64,000 nt of DNA, from IMG/VR virus record IMGVR_UViG_3300048793_000029, positions 1 through 64,000 of that record; one strand, given 5' to 3'. This stretch comes from a virus. The notes under the pieces were generated by a model. That model worked only from the letters and a program-made list of their open reading frames with translations, was not told the origin of the DNA and ran no database searches. Positions 1-7,511 of the stretch are shown in pieces. Position 1 is the first letter of the stretch, and every line of letters begins with the position of its first letter. Made by a program: the position numbers and the translations under genes.

Positions 1-135
1 CGTCCCCGTCCCCGGACCCGTCCCCGTACCCGGACCCGTCCCCGTACCCGGACCCGTCCCCGTCCCCGGACCCGTCCCCGTACCCGGACCCGTACCCGTA
101 CCCGGACCCGTACCCGGACCCGGACCCGGACCCGT
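1..135. repeat. GC-rich hexanucleotide tandem repeat
   Basis: Units of six bases alternate between CGTCCC, CGTACC and CGGACC without interruption up to about 135. The repeat continues beyond the left edge, so its full length is unknown. Variation between units is confined to a few positions, as expected for slippage-driven expansion. Confidence 0.9.
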
Positions 136-151
136 AAAACTCTGTAGGCAC
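1..151 (-). CDS. Gly-X dipeptide repeat protein (partial, runs off left edge)
   Basis: A hexanucleotide repeat fills about 1-135. Read on the minus strand from a GTG at 149-151 it gives a short VPTEFY start and then alternating Gly with Ser, Tyr or Asp (GGG followed by TCC, TAC or GAC). The plus-strand reading gives Arg-Pro/Arg-Thr repeats ending at a stop at 145-147. I prefer the minus strand because all neighbours lie there and Gly-[YSD] repeats are known in small phage proteins. A purine-rich AAGGGA lies only two bases before the GTG, so the start is weak. Function unknown; the tract could also be a non-coding repeat. Confidence 0.4.
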   Translation of the reverse strand, partial: MPTEFYGSGSGSGYGSGYGYGSGYGDGSGDGDGSGYGDGSGYGDGSGDGD

Positions 152-162
152 CTTCCCTTGGA

Positions 163-471
163 CTATCGCGACCACGGGGCAATCTCCCATGCTTTCGTTG
201 CTTCCTCAGAGCATTCCGCCACGCAAGTAATATCCCGAAGTTCAATGTCCGCTGCTGGGCCGATCTTGGCCCCGTCAACCGGACCCATCGAGGCGAGGCC
301 GAGGAAGCCCTTATTGGCTGCCGGCCAATAAATGCAGTTGCGAGCGCGGCGAAGTTTAATGGTCGCGCCATTGGTCTTTTTGGCGTAGCCAAAGAAAACC
401 CCGCGATGCGAAGTTGTCACCATGACGGCCCGCTCGCCGGTCCGCTTGGTACGATTAGGGTGCGTATTCAT
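163..471 (-). CDS. DUF6948-like phage protein
   Basis: 102 residues. The pattern of a short beta-rich domain (VMVTTSHRGVFFGYAKK, then LRRARNCIYWPAANKGFLGLA, then an ITCVAECSEEA strand near the end) resembles the small phage family DUF6948, whose function is unknown. The ATG at 471 is the only good start and lies in the small-gene cluster at the distal end of the leftward operon. No membrane segment or cysteine motif suggests another role. The family call rests on recalled pattern, not on a search. Confidence 0.65.
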   Translation of the reverse strand: MNTHPNRTKRTGERAVMVTTSHRGVFFGYAKKTNGATIKLRRARNCIYWPAANKGFLGLASMGPVDGAKIGPAADIELRDITCVAECSEEATKAWEIAPWSR

Positions 472-549
472 TTCCAGTTCTCCGCCCCTGAAAATCCCCG
501 AGGCGCGGGATAAAGTCAGCTTCCATGTTCTGTCGTCACAGTGGTTTGA

Positions 550-768
550 CTACGGCGCGTAGTCCGCTTTAATTTGCTCGCGCACGGCGCGGTCGTCTGC
601 CTCAAGATCGTCGCCGCCAAGTTCAAGCATTTGGTCGATCTGTTCGAGCAGAATCCACACATCGACACGCAGGCGTTTAACCTCGTCTCGCAAGACTTCG
701 GCAGCCTGTTTATAATCCGCCAAATCCTGTGCGTCGGTGTTTCTTAGTACGTCCAAGTCAACCTCCAT
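550..768 (-). CDS. small acidic helical protein
   Basis: 72 residues, strongly acidic, with heptad-like spacing of Leu/Val through residues 8-50 that suggests one coiled coil or helical hairpin. I do not recognise a family. It lies between the DUF6948-like gene and another small gene on the same strand, in a region of short phage accessory genes. The ATG at 768 is preceded by an upstream GGAACTATG context that gives a weak ribosome site. Confidence 0.6.
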   Translation of the reverse strand: MEVDLDVLRNTDAQDLADYKQAAEVLRDEVKRLRVDVWILLEQIDQMLELGGDDLEADDRAVREQIKADYAP

Positions 769-787
769 AGTTCCGTATTAGTATGAG

Positions 788-982
788 TCATTCCTTCAAA
801 GCTTCACGGGCAATTTTACCCACATAAATTCGGCCATCCTCCGCGTTCGCCCAAGGCGCATCATCTGGGTCACATTCATTGGCAATATCTGTTAGCACCG
901 CCCGCAGCCGCGCGTTGTCGCGCTCAAGAGCGTGCGCCTCTTTAGAGGCGGCATCTAATATCTGGTAAAGCGCGGCACTAAT
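788..982 (-). CDS. small phage protein with a probable ATT start
   Basis: Minus-strand frame of 64 residues reading (M)SAALYQILDAASKEA, then ERDNARLRAVLTDIANEC, then DDAPWANAEDGRIYVGKI and a C-terminal AREALKE. The composition and the DPDDAPW to GRIYVGKIAREAL pattern are typical of short phage proteins with an N-terminal helix. A TGA lies directly before the first sense codon, and no ATG, GTG or TTG is available before the conserved part. A GGGAGG at 990-995 sits seven bases upstream of ATT at 980-982, so ATT is the most likely initiation codon. Function unknown. Confidence 0.65.
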   Translation of the reverse strand: MSAALYQILDAASKEAHALERDNARLRAVLTDIANECDPDDAPWANAEDGRIYVGKIAREALKE

Positions 983-1010
983 TTGTCAGCCTCCCTAATG
1001 TCCCGATACA

Positions 1011-1027
1011 GTAGTTCACCGAACTAC
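1011..1027. repeat. perfect inverted repeat upstream of the ATT-start gene
   Basis: GTAGTT and AACTAC arms (6 bp) enclose a five-base loop. It lies between the sugar-kinase stop and the ATT-start gene. No T-run follows on either strand, so a terminator is unlikely; an operator or RNA hairpin is possible. Confidence 0.45.
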
Positions 1028-1064
1028 CCAGCTCCGTAGATATCATAGCTCATTTTAGCGCTGT

Positions 1065-2057
1065 CTACAACCCATTCGGCTGATAAAGCACAATCTTCGA
1101 TCCGTCATCGTTGATACGTACGCCAACTTCAATCAAGCCACGCATAGCCTCGCGTAATTTAGCCCGCTCGCCTGGCCCCACCATGAACAGCATGAAGCCG
1201 CCAGCTCCGGCCCCCAGCAGCTTGCCGCCCCAGGCCCCCGCGGCCAGACCGGTCTGGTAGATCTCGTCTATCTTTGCATCAGATATGTTGGGCGCCAATT
1301 CGCGCTTGAACATCCACGAGTGGTGCAGCATCTCTCCTAAGTAGCTCAGCGGTGCGTCGGATGCCAGTAGCCCAAGACCGTCGTCTACCATCTTCTGCAT
1401 AACCAGCAAGCGGCCGGCATTAACCTTGGCACGCGCTATCTGGGCACCCGCCACCTCACTGGCGATGCGGCTAAAGCCGGTGAAGTATAGCGCCAGCGAC
1501 GCCTCAAACTCCTTGCGCCGCTCTTCCTTCAGGATGACGGGTTGCACCGAGTAGGCGCGATCGGGGTAGAACTCAATCTTGTTGAGGCCGCCGTAGGCCG
1601 CCCAGATCTGGTCCTGGCAGCCGACGTTCTCCTTGATAACTTCCTGTTCGACGTGGATGGCGTTGTCGGCCAGTACACGCTTGGTGATCATCGAGCCGTT
1701 GAGCGCCGTCATGGCGTTGATAAGGCCGACGGTAAAGGCGGACGAAGAGCCCATGCCGGACTTCGCTGGGATGTCGGCGTCGTGGTGGATCTCGAGGCCT
1801 TGCCTGGCGTCGAGAGTTTGGAGAACAGCCTTGACTGATGGGTGAACAATGTCGTGATTATCTTTAACCAGCTCGATTTTGGTGTAGGCCACGCGGCTGC
1901 GGTGCTCGAAGAACGGTGGTAGCCTGCGCACGGTGATCCAGCAGTATTTGTCGATGGCAAAGCCCAGCACCGCGCCACCATGCTCCTTGAAGTGGGCCGG
2001 GTAATCGGTGCCGCCGCCGAACAGGCTGACGCGGAATGGGGTCTTGGAGATGATCAT
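1065..2057 (-). CDS. GHMP-family sugar kinase (heptose-7-phosphate kinase-like)
   Basis: 330 residues, full length for the family. It shows the N-terminal FGGGTDYP (13-20), the GHMP phosphate-binding loop AKSGMGSSSAF (98-108) and the C-terminal GGKLLGAGAGG (277-287). These fit kinases of the D-glycero-D-manno-heptose-7-phosphate or fucokinase type, which phosphorylate the anomeric carbon of a sugar using ATP in the cytoplasm. It is the last gene of a sugar cassette with an SDR epimerase, a PLP dehydratase and a TPP enzyme, which supports a nucleotide-sugar route. Start ATG overlaps the upstream stop as ATGA. The exact substrate cannot be told from sequence. Confidence 0.9.
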   Translation of the reverse strand: MIISKTPFRVSLFGGGTDYPAHFKEHGGAVLGFAIDKYCWITVRRLPPFFEHRSRVAYTKIELVKDNHDIVHPSVKAVLQTLDARQGLEIHHDADIPAKSGMGSSSAFTVGLINAMTALNGSMITKRVLADNAIHVEQEVIKENVGCQDQIWAAYGGLNKIEFYPDRAYSVQPVILKEERRKEFEASLALYFTGFSRIASEVAGAQIARAKVNAGRLLVMQKMVDDGLGLLASDAPLSYLGEMLHHSWMFKRELAPNISDAKIDEIYQTGLAAGAWGGKLLGAGAGGFMLFMVGPGERAKLREAMRGLIEVGVRINDDGSKIVLYQPNGL

Positions 2058-2404
2058 TTAACTACTATTTCAATAACGACAGGAATTGCATCATTGACGC
2101 TCTCGCGGTCTAGGATTTCGCGCAGGACTGCCATTCCGGTCTCTGTTTTCTTTTCGACGATGGGGCGGAAGCGTGAAGCCCGCCAATGCGGTTCCCCGAA
2201 GGCTGTATGATTATTGGTCCATCCCTCGTGATTTTTAACCTCCTCAAGACGAATTGAAATTATGGAAGGATCGCCAAGGGACGGGCCGATATCGCGTACA
2301 GTGTACGTTTGTCCGGCCATAGGCACTGCATAGCCAAGCAGTTCATTCCAACCCATGTCGCTATCATCCACGCACACTACCTTCTGCCCAACGTGAAATG
2401 CCAT
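2054..2404 (-). CDS. conserved phage protein, VGQKVVC family
   Basis: 116 residues from the ATG at 2404, which has a GGAGAACTAAG ribosome site; the longer open frame upstream overlaps the epimerase and is not needed. The N-terminal FHVGQKVVCVDD, the middle YTVRDIG and the FRPIVEKKTETG region followed by a REILDRES helix resemble small hypothetical proteins seen in rhizobial phages and prophages. Its first residues match the short protein at 24119-24295 (also VGQKVVC). It interrupts the sugar cassette and is coupled to the kinase by ATGA. Function unknown. Confidence 0.75.
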   Translation of the reverse strand: MAFHVGQKVVCVDDSDMGWNELLGYAVPMAGQTYTVRDIGPSLGDPSIISIRLEEVKNHEGWTNNHTAFGEPHWRASRFRPIVEKKTETGMAVLREILDRESVNDAIPVVIEIVVK

Positions 2405-2414
2405 CTTAGTTCTC

Positions 2415-3344
2415 CTATGCGTTCCTGTATTTTTCATCTCGTAGCATCTGATACCCTTTGACCAGCTCCTCAATCCCCTGATCCAGCGACCGCGTCGCCC
2501 GCCAGCCGGTGGCCTCGATCTTGGCGTTGCTGACCACGTAGTCGCGCTTGTCCGGGTCTTCCCCCACGTCGGCGCCGACGAAGAACAGCTCCGGCACATG
2601 CTGCTTTATCTTGACCACTAGCTCGCGCTTGCTGATGTTGGCCGAGCTGAGGCCGACGTTGTAGACCTGGCCCCTCATGACGTCGAACTTATTCAATGCG
2701 TGCGTGAAGGCGTCCGCCACGTCGCGGACGTGGACGTAGTTGCGCCGGAAATGCTCCTCAAACAGCACGATAAAGCGGTCGCGCACGGCGCGGTAGACGA
2801 AGTCATTAACAAGGAGATCCAGCCTCATCCGCGGGCTCATGCCGAATACGGTGGCCAACCGCAAGCTGATGGAGTTCTGGCGGGACATGGCTGTTTCTTC
2901 GGCTTGGACCTTCAACTTGCCGTAAAGAGATACTGGCTTCAACGGAGACTCCTCGGTGCATTCGCCGTCAGTGCCTATACCGTACCCACTGTTCGTTACT
3001 GGAATAACGAGGAGTTGAGAGTCTCCCATCAAATGGCACAACGTTCTGACGGCGACGTAATTTGTCGAATAAGCCGCCGCATAGTCAGCGTCACAGGCCG
3101 GAGCACCTACGATGGCAGCCAACGGCAATACGGCATCAGCATGGAGGAGTAACGGCATCAGTGTTGCCTCGCTCCTCGCATCCCCCCGCACAATCTCCAG
3201 TTTGATATTGTGGCACAGGTGCGCCAGCGAGCACTGACCGTACATAAAGTTGTCTAGCACAGTGACGCGGCGGCCTTTGGCCAGCAACTGCTCGACGAGG
3301 ATGCTGCCAATATAGCCGGCGCCGCCGGTCACTAATATATTCAT
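2415..3344 (-). CDS. NAD-dependent epimerase/dehydratase (extended SDR)
   Basis: 309 residues from ATG at 3344. The Rossmann glycine motif TGGAGYIG (6-13), an acidic D31 after the second strand for NAD(H) preference, LAAIVGAPAC (76-84) and the catalytic YGKLK (Y141, K145) identify an extended short-chain dehydrogenase acting on a nucleotide sugar. Such enzymes oxidise C4 and allow epimerisation or dehydration. The gene sits between the PLP dehydratase and the sugar kinase. ATGA overlap with the preceding small gene indicates coupled translation. The substrate is not deducible. Confidence 0.9.
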   Translation of the reverse strand: MNILVTGGAGYIGSILVEQLLAKGRRVTVLDNFMYGQCSLAHLCHNIKLEIVRGDARSEATLMPLLLHADAVLPLAAIVGAPACDADYAAAYSTNYVAVRTLCHLMGDSQLLVIPVTNSGYGIGTDGECTEESPLKPVSLYGKLKVQAEETAMSRQNSISLRLATVFGMSPRMRLDLLVNDFVYRAVRDRFIVLFEEHFRRNYVHVRDVADAFTHALNKFDVMRGQVYNVGLSSANISKRELVVKIKQHVPELFFVGADVGEDPDKRDYVVSNAKIEATGWRATRSLDQGIEELVKGYQMLRDEKYRNA

Positions 3345-3541
3345 GCCACCACCCATACCAGCCCGATGGCAGTCATCGCCAATGCCAGCCAGGCGATGCG
3401 GTTGGCCACCATCTCCTTGGACCTCTCGGTCATACCAAGAGCGGCTGCTATGGACGAGCACTCGTCGCCGCAGCGGCACGTCAGATGGAAGTCGTCCATC
3501 TCTAGCATCGTCTCGTACTTGTGAATGTGAAATGGGCTCAT
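3341..3541 (-). CDS. small protein with CxC motif and C-terminal membrane segment
   Basis: 66 residues. The start at 3541 is chosen because it forms an ATGA overlap with the preceding small gene; a start four codons earlier is possible. The N-terminal half is polar and contains TCRCGDEC (three cysteines), and the last 20 residues (IAWLALAMTAIGLVWVV) form one transmembrane helix ending at the C terminus. This is a tail-anchored layout. It overlaps the epimerase start by ATGA. No family recognised. Confidence 0.6.
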   Translation of the reverse strand: MSPFHIHKYETMLEMDDFHLTCRCGDECSSIAAALGMTERSKEMVANRIAWLALAMTAIGLVWVVA

Positions 3542-3660
3542 CGGAACCACCATCCGACGTGGCCAATGTGAAAGCCGAAGACCAGGGTAGCCACCGCAAG
3601 CATGACAACGATCACCACGCAGTGGTTGACGAAGTAGATAAGTCGCTCTGCGTTTTTCAT
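3538..3660 (-). CDS. 40-residue single-span membrane peptide
   Basis: ATG at 3658-3660 overlaps the stop of the PLP-enzyme gene (ATGA), and its own stop overlaps the next start (ATGA). The peptide has a charged start MKNAERLIYF, a hydrophobic stretch of about 20 residues (VVIVVMLAVATLVFGF) and ends GHVGWWFR. The double overlap is the main evidence that it is translated. Function unknown. Confidence 0.6.
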   Translation of the reverse strand: MKNAERLIYFVNHCVVIVVMLAVATLVFGFHIGHVGWWFR

Positions 3661-4781
3661 TCCAGTACCTCCTTCATGACGCCTACCGCCAGTTCGATTA
3701 GCTCAGGGATGGGGTAGGGCGCATTTCCAATGAACAAGCCGGCGCGGTGGATGCGATCGGCGTTGGGCGTTAACTGGTCGGCCCAGGGCTTGCCGATTGG
3801 GTGTTTGGTAAAACTGCCTCCGGTTGGCAAGCGGCAATCAACTCCGTTGGCACGAAGTGCGGCTACAAGCGGCGAGCGTTGCGCAGGGTCATTCAAAGAG
3901 AACGACATGCCGAATGGATTCGCCGTTCCTTCCATGACTTGCATAGTTATCGGCAGGCCCTTGGTAACCTCCACAAACGTATTCCAATTCTGGCGACGCG
4001 CCGTTCGGTACAGTGGCAACTTCTTGAGCTGCTCGCGCTGCACTGCGGAGTTTATCTCCAGCGGTCGCACGTTGAAGGCGGAACTAATTGCGAAGCAGTA
4101 TTCGTCCTCGAACTTAGTGGCTTTCTGCACGTCACGGGTCCAGCCGTGGCTGCGAATCATCTTGCACAAGCGATTAATTTCCACGTCGTCGGTAAGAATA
4201 GCACCGCCTTCTATTCCAGAAATTTGATGCGACATGAACATCGACAACGTACTAATGTCGGCCAACGTTCCGATCTTGTGACCGCTTTCGGTAACGGCTC
4301 CGATCGACTCACAAGCGTCCTCGATGCAGTAACTGCCATTTCTTCTCGCGTCGAGAAGCCATTCATCGATATGAGATGGATTGCCGAGAATGGGGCAGCT
4401 AACAACTAGCCTTGCTTGCTGGTAGTTGTACGGCAGAGCGTTCCACGTCTCGTCTATGTCGGCGACAATCAAGTTGAGACCGTAGAGAATCAGCGGCGAC
4501 CAAGTGGTGGCCCAAGCGATAGATGGAACGACGGCAAGGTCACCACGCTTCAGAGGATTGTTCTGGATATGAAATAGCGCAGCAACGGCGATCAAGTTGG
4601 CGCTCGATCCTGAATTTGTGGCCACGCAGAAGTTGCGGCCGTGAAAGGTGGCAAGTTCCGATTCCAGCGCTTCGGTCTCGGGGCCGTAGGTGAACCAGCC
4701 ACTTGCAACGACACGCTGGATGGCTTCTTGTTCTTCCGTTGCCCATGCGGTGAAGCCTGTGGGATATTTATAAACCGTCAT
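3657..4781 (-). CDS. ColD/RfbH-like PLP-dependent sugar 3-dehydratase (DegT/DnrJ/EryC1 family)
   Basis: 374 residues, full length. SGSSAN (57-62), EDACES with the PLP-pairing Asp155, and LSMFMSHQISGIEGG (179-193) place it in the DegT/DnrJ/EryC1/StrS family. At the position where aminotransferases carry the Schiff-base lysine it has His185, and RSHGWTRD follows. His in place of Lys is the hallmark of 3-dehydratases such as GDP-4-keto-6-deoxymannose 3-dehydratase (ColD), which remove the C3 hydroxyl. I therefore infer deoxygenation of a 4-keto sugar rather than transamination. It lies with SDR, GHMP kinase and TPP genes. Stop overlaps the 40-residue peptide. Confidence 0.85.
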   Translation of the reverse strand: MTVYKYPTGFTAWATEEQEAIQRVVASGWFTYGPETEALESELATFHGRNFCVATNSGSSANLIAVAALFHIQNNPLKRGDLAVVPSIAWATTWSPLILYGLNLIVADIDETWNALPYNYQQARLVVSCPILGNPSHIDEWLLDARRNGSYCIEDACESIGAVTESGHKIGTLADISTLSMFMSHQISGIEGGAILTDDVEINRLCKMIRSHGWTRDVQKATKFEDEYCFAISSAFNVRPLEINSAVQREQLKKLPLYRTARRQNWNTFVEVTKGLPITMQVMEGTANPFGMSFSLNDPAQRSPLVAALRANGVDCRLPTGGSFTKHPIGKPWADQLTPNADRIHRAGLFIGNAPYPIPELIELAVGVMKEVLE

Positions 4782-4782
4782 C

Positions 4783-5160
4783 TCACTTCCCTACTTGCCT
4801 AAGCGCATCCTGGGCCATGAACGCTGCGCGTATCATGCAGCTATCCCGTCCGGTCTCGGGCCACTCCGGGTGGTCCCAGCACCACACCTTCCACGCTGGC
4901 CGGCAGGCGCTGGCAAACAACATGAAAGTGGATTCGAGATCCTCGTCATGCGAGGAATAAGAGCCGCTTCGGCCTTGAGTTAGTAGGCACGTTTGAAGTT
5001 CTCTCTCAAACTTCTGCGATATCAAAAATCTTTCGCCTTGCGACATTGCAGAGACTTGTGCCGTCACGGGAACCACGGGACCTGCCGTCAGGAACATGCC
5101 AGTTAAGGCGATCAGGACTGTCACCGCGATGATCAGAAGATTTTTTAGGTAGCTGGTCAT
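4783..5160 (-). CDS. membrane-anchored or exported protein of unknown function
   Basis: 125 residues from ATG at 5160, with AGGAGCGATT just upstream. Residues 6-28 (KNLLIIAVTVLIALTGMFL) form a signal anchor or uncleaved signal peptide; the remainder is soluble and carries five cysteines (CLLTQG, ACRPAW, VWCWDHP, SCMIRAA) that could form disulfides in the periplasm. It is placed between the TPP enzyme and the PLP dehydratase, with one base between its stop and the next ATG. No family recognised. Confidence 0.65.
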   Translation of the reverse strand: MTSYLKNLLIIAVTVLIALTGMFLTAGPVVPVTAQVSAMSQGERFLISQKFERELQTCLLTQGRSGSYSSHDEDLESTFMLFASACRPAWKVWCWDHPEWPETGRDSCMIRAAFMAQDALRQVGK

Positions 5161-5168
5161 AATCGCTC

Positions 5169-7007
5169 CTACGTCACCACATTCGGCATAGTCGGCTTCA
5201 GCCAACCTTCGACCGGCTCGATGGTCATGTTCTTGCGAAACTCGGCGCGCGGCAGGTACGGGTAAAGATCCTCAATTGGCGTTTTCCATCCGACCACGCG
5301 CGGCTCATAGGTGTGATAGTCGTAGCACTCGACGATACAGATCATCGACTTGGAGTGCGCCAGCAGGACGTTGATCGCCGCGCCCATATCCTTCAGCACG
5401 CCGTCATGCTGCCCTCCAATTCTGATTACGTCCATCCCATAGGCTTGCGCCACTCGCTCGAAGTCCGGCGGGTTATAGCCCTTCGGCCCGCAGGCCTCGG
5501 CGCGACCCTCGAAGTTAGTCTCCTGGAACGCCTTGGTGATGCCGTAGATGCGATTATCGAGGATGATGGTCTTGACCACCGCGCCGTAATTGATCAGCGT
5601 CTGGATCTCCTGGAGGTTCATATTAAAGCCGCCATCGCCGATGACGCAGATGATAGTCTTGGTCGGGTCGGCGAACCAGGCTCCCAGTGCGCCGGCAAAC
5701 GAGAAGCCCATCGGGCTGTTGCCATTGTTGGTAATGAAGCGCTGGCCGCGCTTGGTCTCGAAGGCGTGGGACAGCACCACAATGTTGCCGCCGCAGTCGC
5801 CAACCAGAATTGTTTCTGGACTGCACTTTTCGGATAGCGTTTCGACGAAGGTATAGAAGTCGCAGCCGGCCCTAACCTTCTTGGCGGGCCGCGCCGGGTA
5901 CTGCCTCTGCCAGCCGCGGCATTGCGCCAGCCAATCGGCGTGGCGTGGCTGGTAGCCCTCCAACGCGGCAGCCAGCCTCGCCAGGTAAAGCCGAACGTCG
6001 CAGCGGGTACTGACGTCGAACGGCACCTGCTGCAGCTCACGCCGCGTCAGCGCCGGGTCGATGTCGACGAGGTACTTCTTGGCTGCACGCGCCCAGGTCT
6101 CCGGCGCACCGCCGGTTATCCGGCCCGATATTCTTGAGCCCACGGCCAATAAGAGATCTGAATTTTGCAGGCCGAAGTTGCGCCCTGCGCCGCCGTAGGT
6201 GCCGATACGGCCGCCGTACCAAGGCAGGTCGGAGGTGACGACGTCGAGGGCATTCCAAGTCGGGTAGCAAGGGATCTGCAGCAGCCCGGCCACTTCGAGG
6301 AATAGGTCGACCGCGCCGGCCGAGCGGACGCCGCCGCCAACCAGCAGCACGGGCCGCTCGCTTTGTTCGAGGTCGATGACGAAGTCACTCACGTCGCGGT
6401 CTATCTCGGCTACCGACGCGGAGGCATTGAGCAGATCGCGGTTCTCGGCATCACGAATATCAAAGCTTTCAAGTGTGTCAGGATCAATCATGGCCTGCTG
6501 GACGTCGATCGGCAGGTCGAGCAGCACCGGGCCGGGGCGGCCGTGCTGACAGAGGAATAAAGCTCGCTCCAGCTCGTAGCGAATGCGGGCTGGATCGGTG
6601 ACCATTGTGGCCGACTTGGTCACCGGCTTGAACATGGAAATCACATCGGCCTCTTGAAAGCCAATCTGGCGAAGCGAAGGATCTGGCCGCAGGAACCGAG
6701 TCTTGATCTGGCCGGTGATGAAGATGGCCGGTACGCTGTCGTAGAAGCAGTTACCAGCTGGAGTTATTAAATTCATAGCGCCGGGACCGGAAGTCGCGAT
6801 CGCCAGCCCCGGTACGCCCCTTATTTTAGAAAACCCCTCGGCAGCAAAACCAGCAGCTTGTTCAACCATACAAGCAACGTAGGAGATCTGGTTTGTCCTT
6901 GTAAAAGCGTCTACCAAATCACCGTTGGCCGATCCGTACACGAGAAAGGCGTGACTGATGCCGTGGGCAGCAAGCGTGTTGATTATATAGTCTGCAACTT
7001 TGATCAT
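5169..7007 (-). CDS. thiamine-diphosphate enzyme, acetolactate-synthase-like
   Basis: 612 residues with the three-domain plan of the acetolactate synthase/pyruvate oxidase family: N-terminal pyrimidine-binding domain with catalytic Glu49 in MVEQAAGFAAEGF, a central FAD/NAD-like domain, and a C-terminal ThDP domain with VIGDGGFNMN and a following LDNRIYG motif. ThDP enzymes of this class can transfer a two-carbon acyl unit; YerE of yersiniose synthesis is a relative that acts on 3,6-dideoxy-4-keto sugars. Its place beside a ColD-like dehydratase suggests a branched deoxysugar, but true acetolactate activity cannot be excluded. Its leader contains a 5-base-periodic repeat tract. Confidence 0.85.
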   Translation of the reverse strand: MIKVADYIINTLAAHGISHAFLVYGSANGDLVDAFTRTNQISYVACMVEQAAGFAAEGFSKIRGVPGLAIATSGPGAMNLITPAGNCFYDSVPAIFITGQIKTRFLRPDPSLRQIGFQEADVISMFKPVTKSATMVTDPARIRYELERALFLCQHGRPGPVLLDLPIDVQQAMIDPDTLESFDIRDAENRDLLNASASVAEIDRDVSDFVIDLEQSERPVLLVGGGVRSAGAVDLFLEVAGLLQIPCYPTWNALDVVTSDLPWYGGRIGTYGGAGRNFGLQNSDLLLAVGSRISGRITGGAPETWARAAKKYLVDIDPALTRRELQQVPFDVSTRCDVRLYLARLAAALEGYQPRHADWLAQCRGWQRQYPARPAKKVRAGCDFYTFVETLSEKCSPETILVGDCGGNIVVLSHAFETKRGQRFITNNGNSPMGFSFAGALGAWFADPTKTIICVIGDGGFNMNLQEIQTLINYGAVVKTIILDNRIYGITKAFQETNFEGRAEACGPKGYNPPDFERVAQAYGMDVIRIGGQHDGVLKDMGAAINVLLAHSKSMICIVECYDYHTYEPRVVGWKTPIEDLYPYLPRAEFRKNMTIEPVEGWLKPTMPNVVT

Positions 7008-7067
7008 GTTTTGCCTGCTTTGCTAAGCTCCGCTGCGCTGCATTTGGCTTCGCTGTGCTATGCCTGC
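7008..7067 (-). repeat. short NAGCN 5-base-periodic leader tract
   Basis: On the minus strand nearly every fifth base group reads NAGCN (TAGCA, CAGCG, AAGCC, CAGCG, GAGCT). Two copies of a GC(A/T)AAGCAGGC-like core (plus-strand GCCTGCTT at 7013 and 7062) lie 49 bases apart. The tract runs from the end of the upstream gene to the TPP-enzyme ATG and supplies its untranslated leader. Confidence 0.8.
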
Positions 7068-7511
7068 TTAGGCCTCCATCCTTGCCTCTCCCTTTTTCTT
7101 ATCCTGTTGACGCCTGATCTTGGCAACTTCCGACCAGATTGGCTTAAGGGCCTTGAGGCGCTCGTATTTCGTTTCGATGCGGTGCAGCTCATTCAAGGCA
7201 TCGGCCATCATAATGTCCTTGAGCGACTTGTCCCGAAGGACTTCCTCGATGTCACGGTAGCCGCCGCCTTCCTTTGGCCGGTCCAAGCTGAGCGAGACAA
7301 ACTTCCGTTCACCGTCCTTGAAAGTAATGTGAACGGCGATCAGTTGCCTTACCTGCCAAAGCCGATATTCGTGGCCAGCCTTGCTGTTATTCCATTCCAG
7401 CCGCTTGTACAGGTCCGAATCTGGATGCGCCTTGGACCACTCAAGAACTTCTTCAGCAATCAGAAGTTCTTTGCCGTTCTTTATCTCTAGTAATTCACTC
7501 TCGATGCTCAT
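7068..7511 (-). CDS. conserved phage protein of unknown function
   Basis: 147 residues; ATG at 7511 follows AAGGAGTTACAAA. An N-terminal helical section with AEEVLEWSKAHPDSDLYKR and a central NNSKAGHEYRLWQVRQLI helix followed by an IAVHITF strand match a pattern I recall from small proteins near recombination genes in alphaproteobacterial phages. The C-terminal 60 residues are helical and rich in Lys and Arg. The gene is flanked on both sides by 5-base-periodic tracts. Function unknown. Confidence 0.7.
   Translation of the reverse strand: MSIESELLEIKNGKELLIAEEVLEWSKAHPDSDLYKRLEWNNSKAGHEYRLWQVRQLIAVHITFKDGERKFVSLSLDRPKEGGGYRDIEEVLRDKSLKDIMMADALNELHRIETKYERLKALKPIWSEVAKIRRQQDKKKGEARMEA

Noticed and set aside
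1011-1027. Terminator of the sugar-kinase transcript
   Set aside because: Short stem and no T-run on either strand.
2405-2599. N-terminal extension of the 2054-2404 protein
   Set aside because: It overlaps the epimerase gene; the ATG at 2404 has a good ribosome site and starts the recognisable part.
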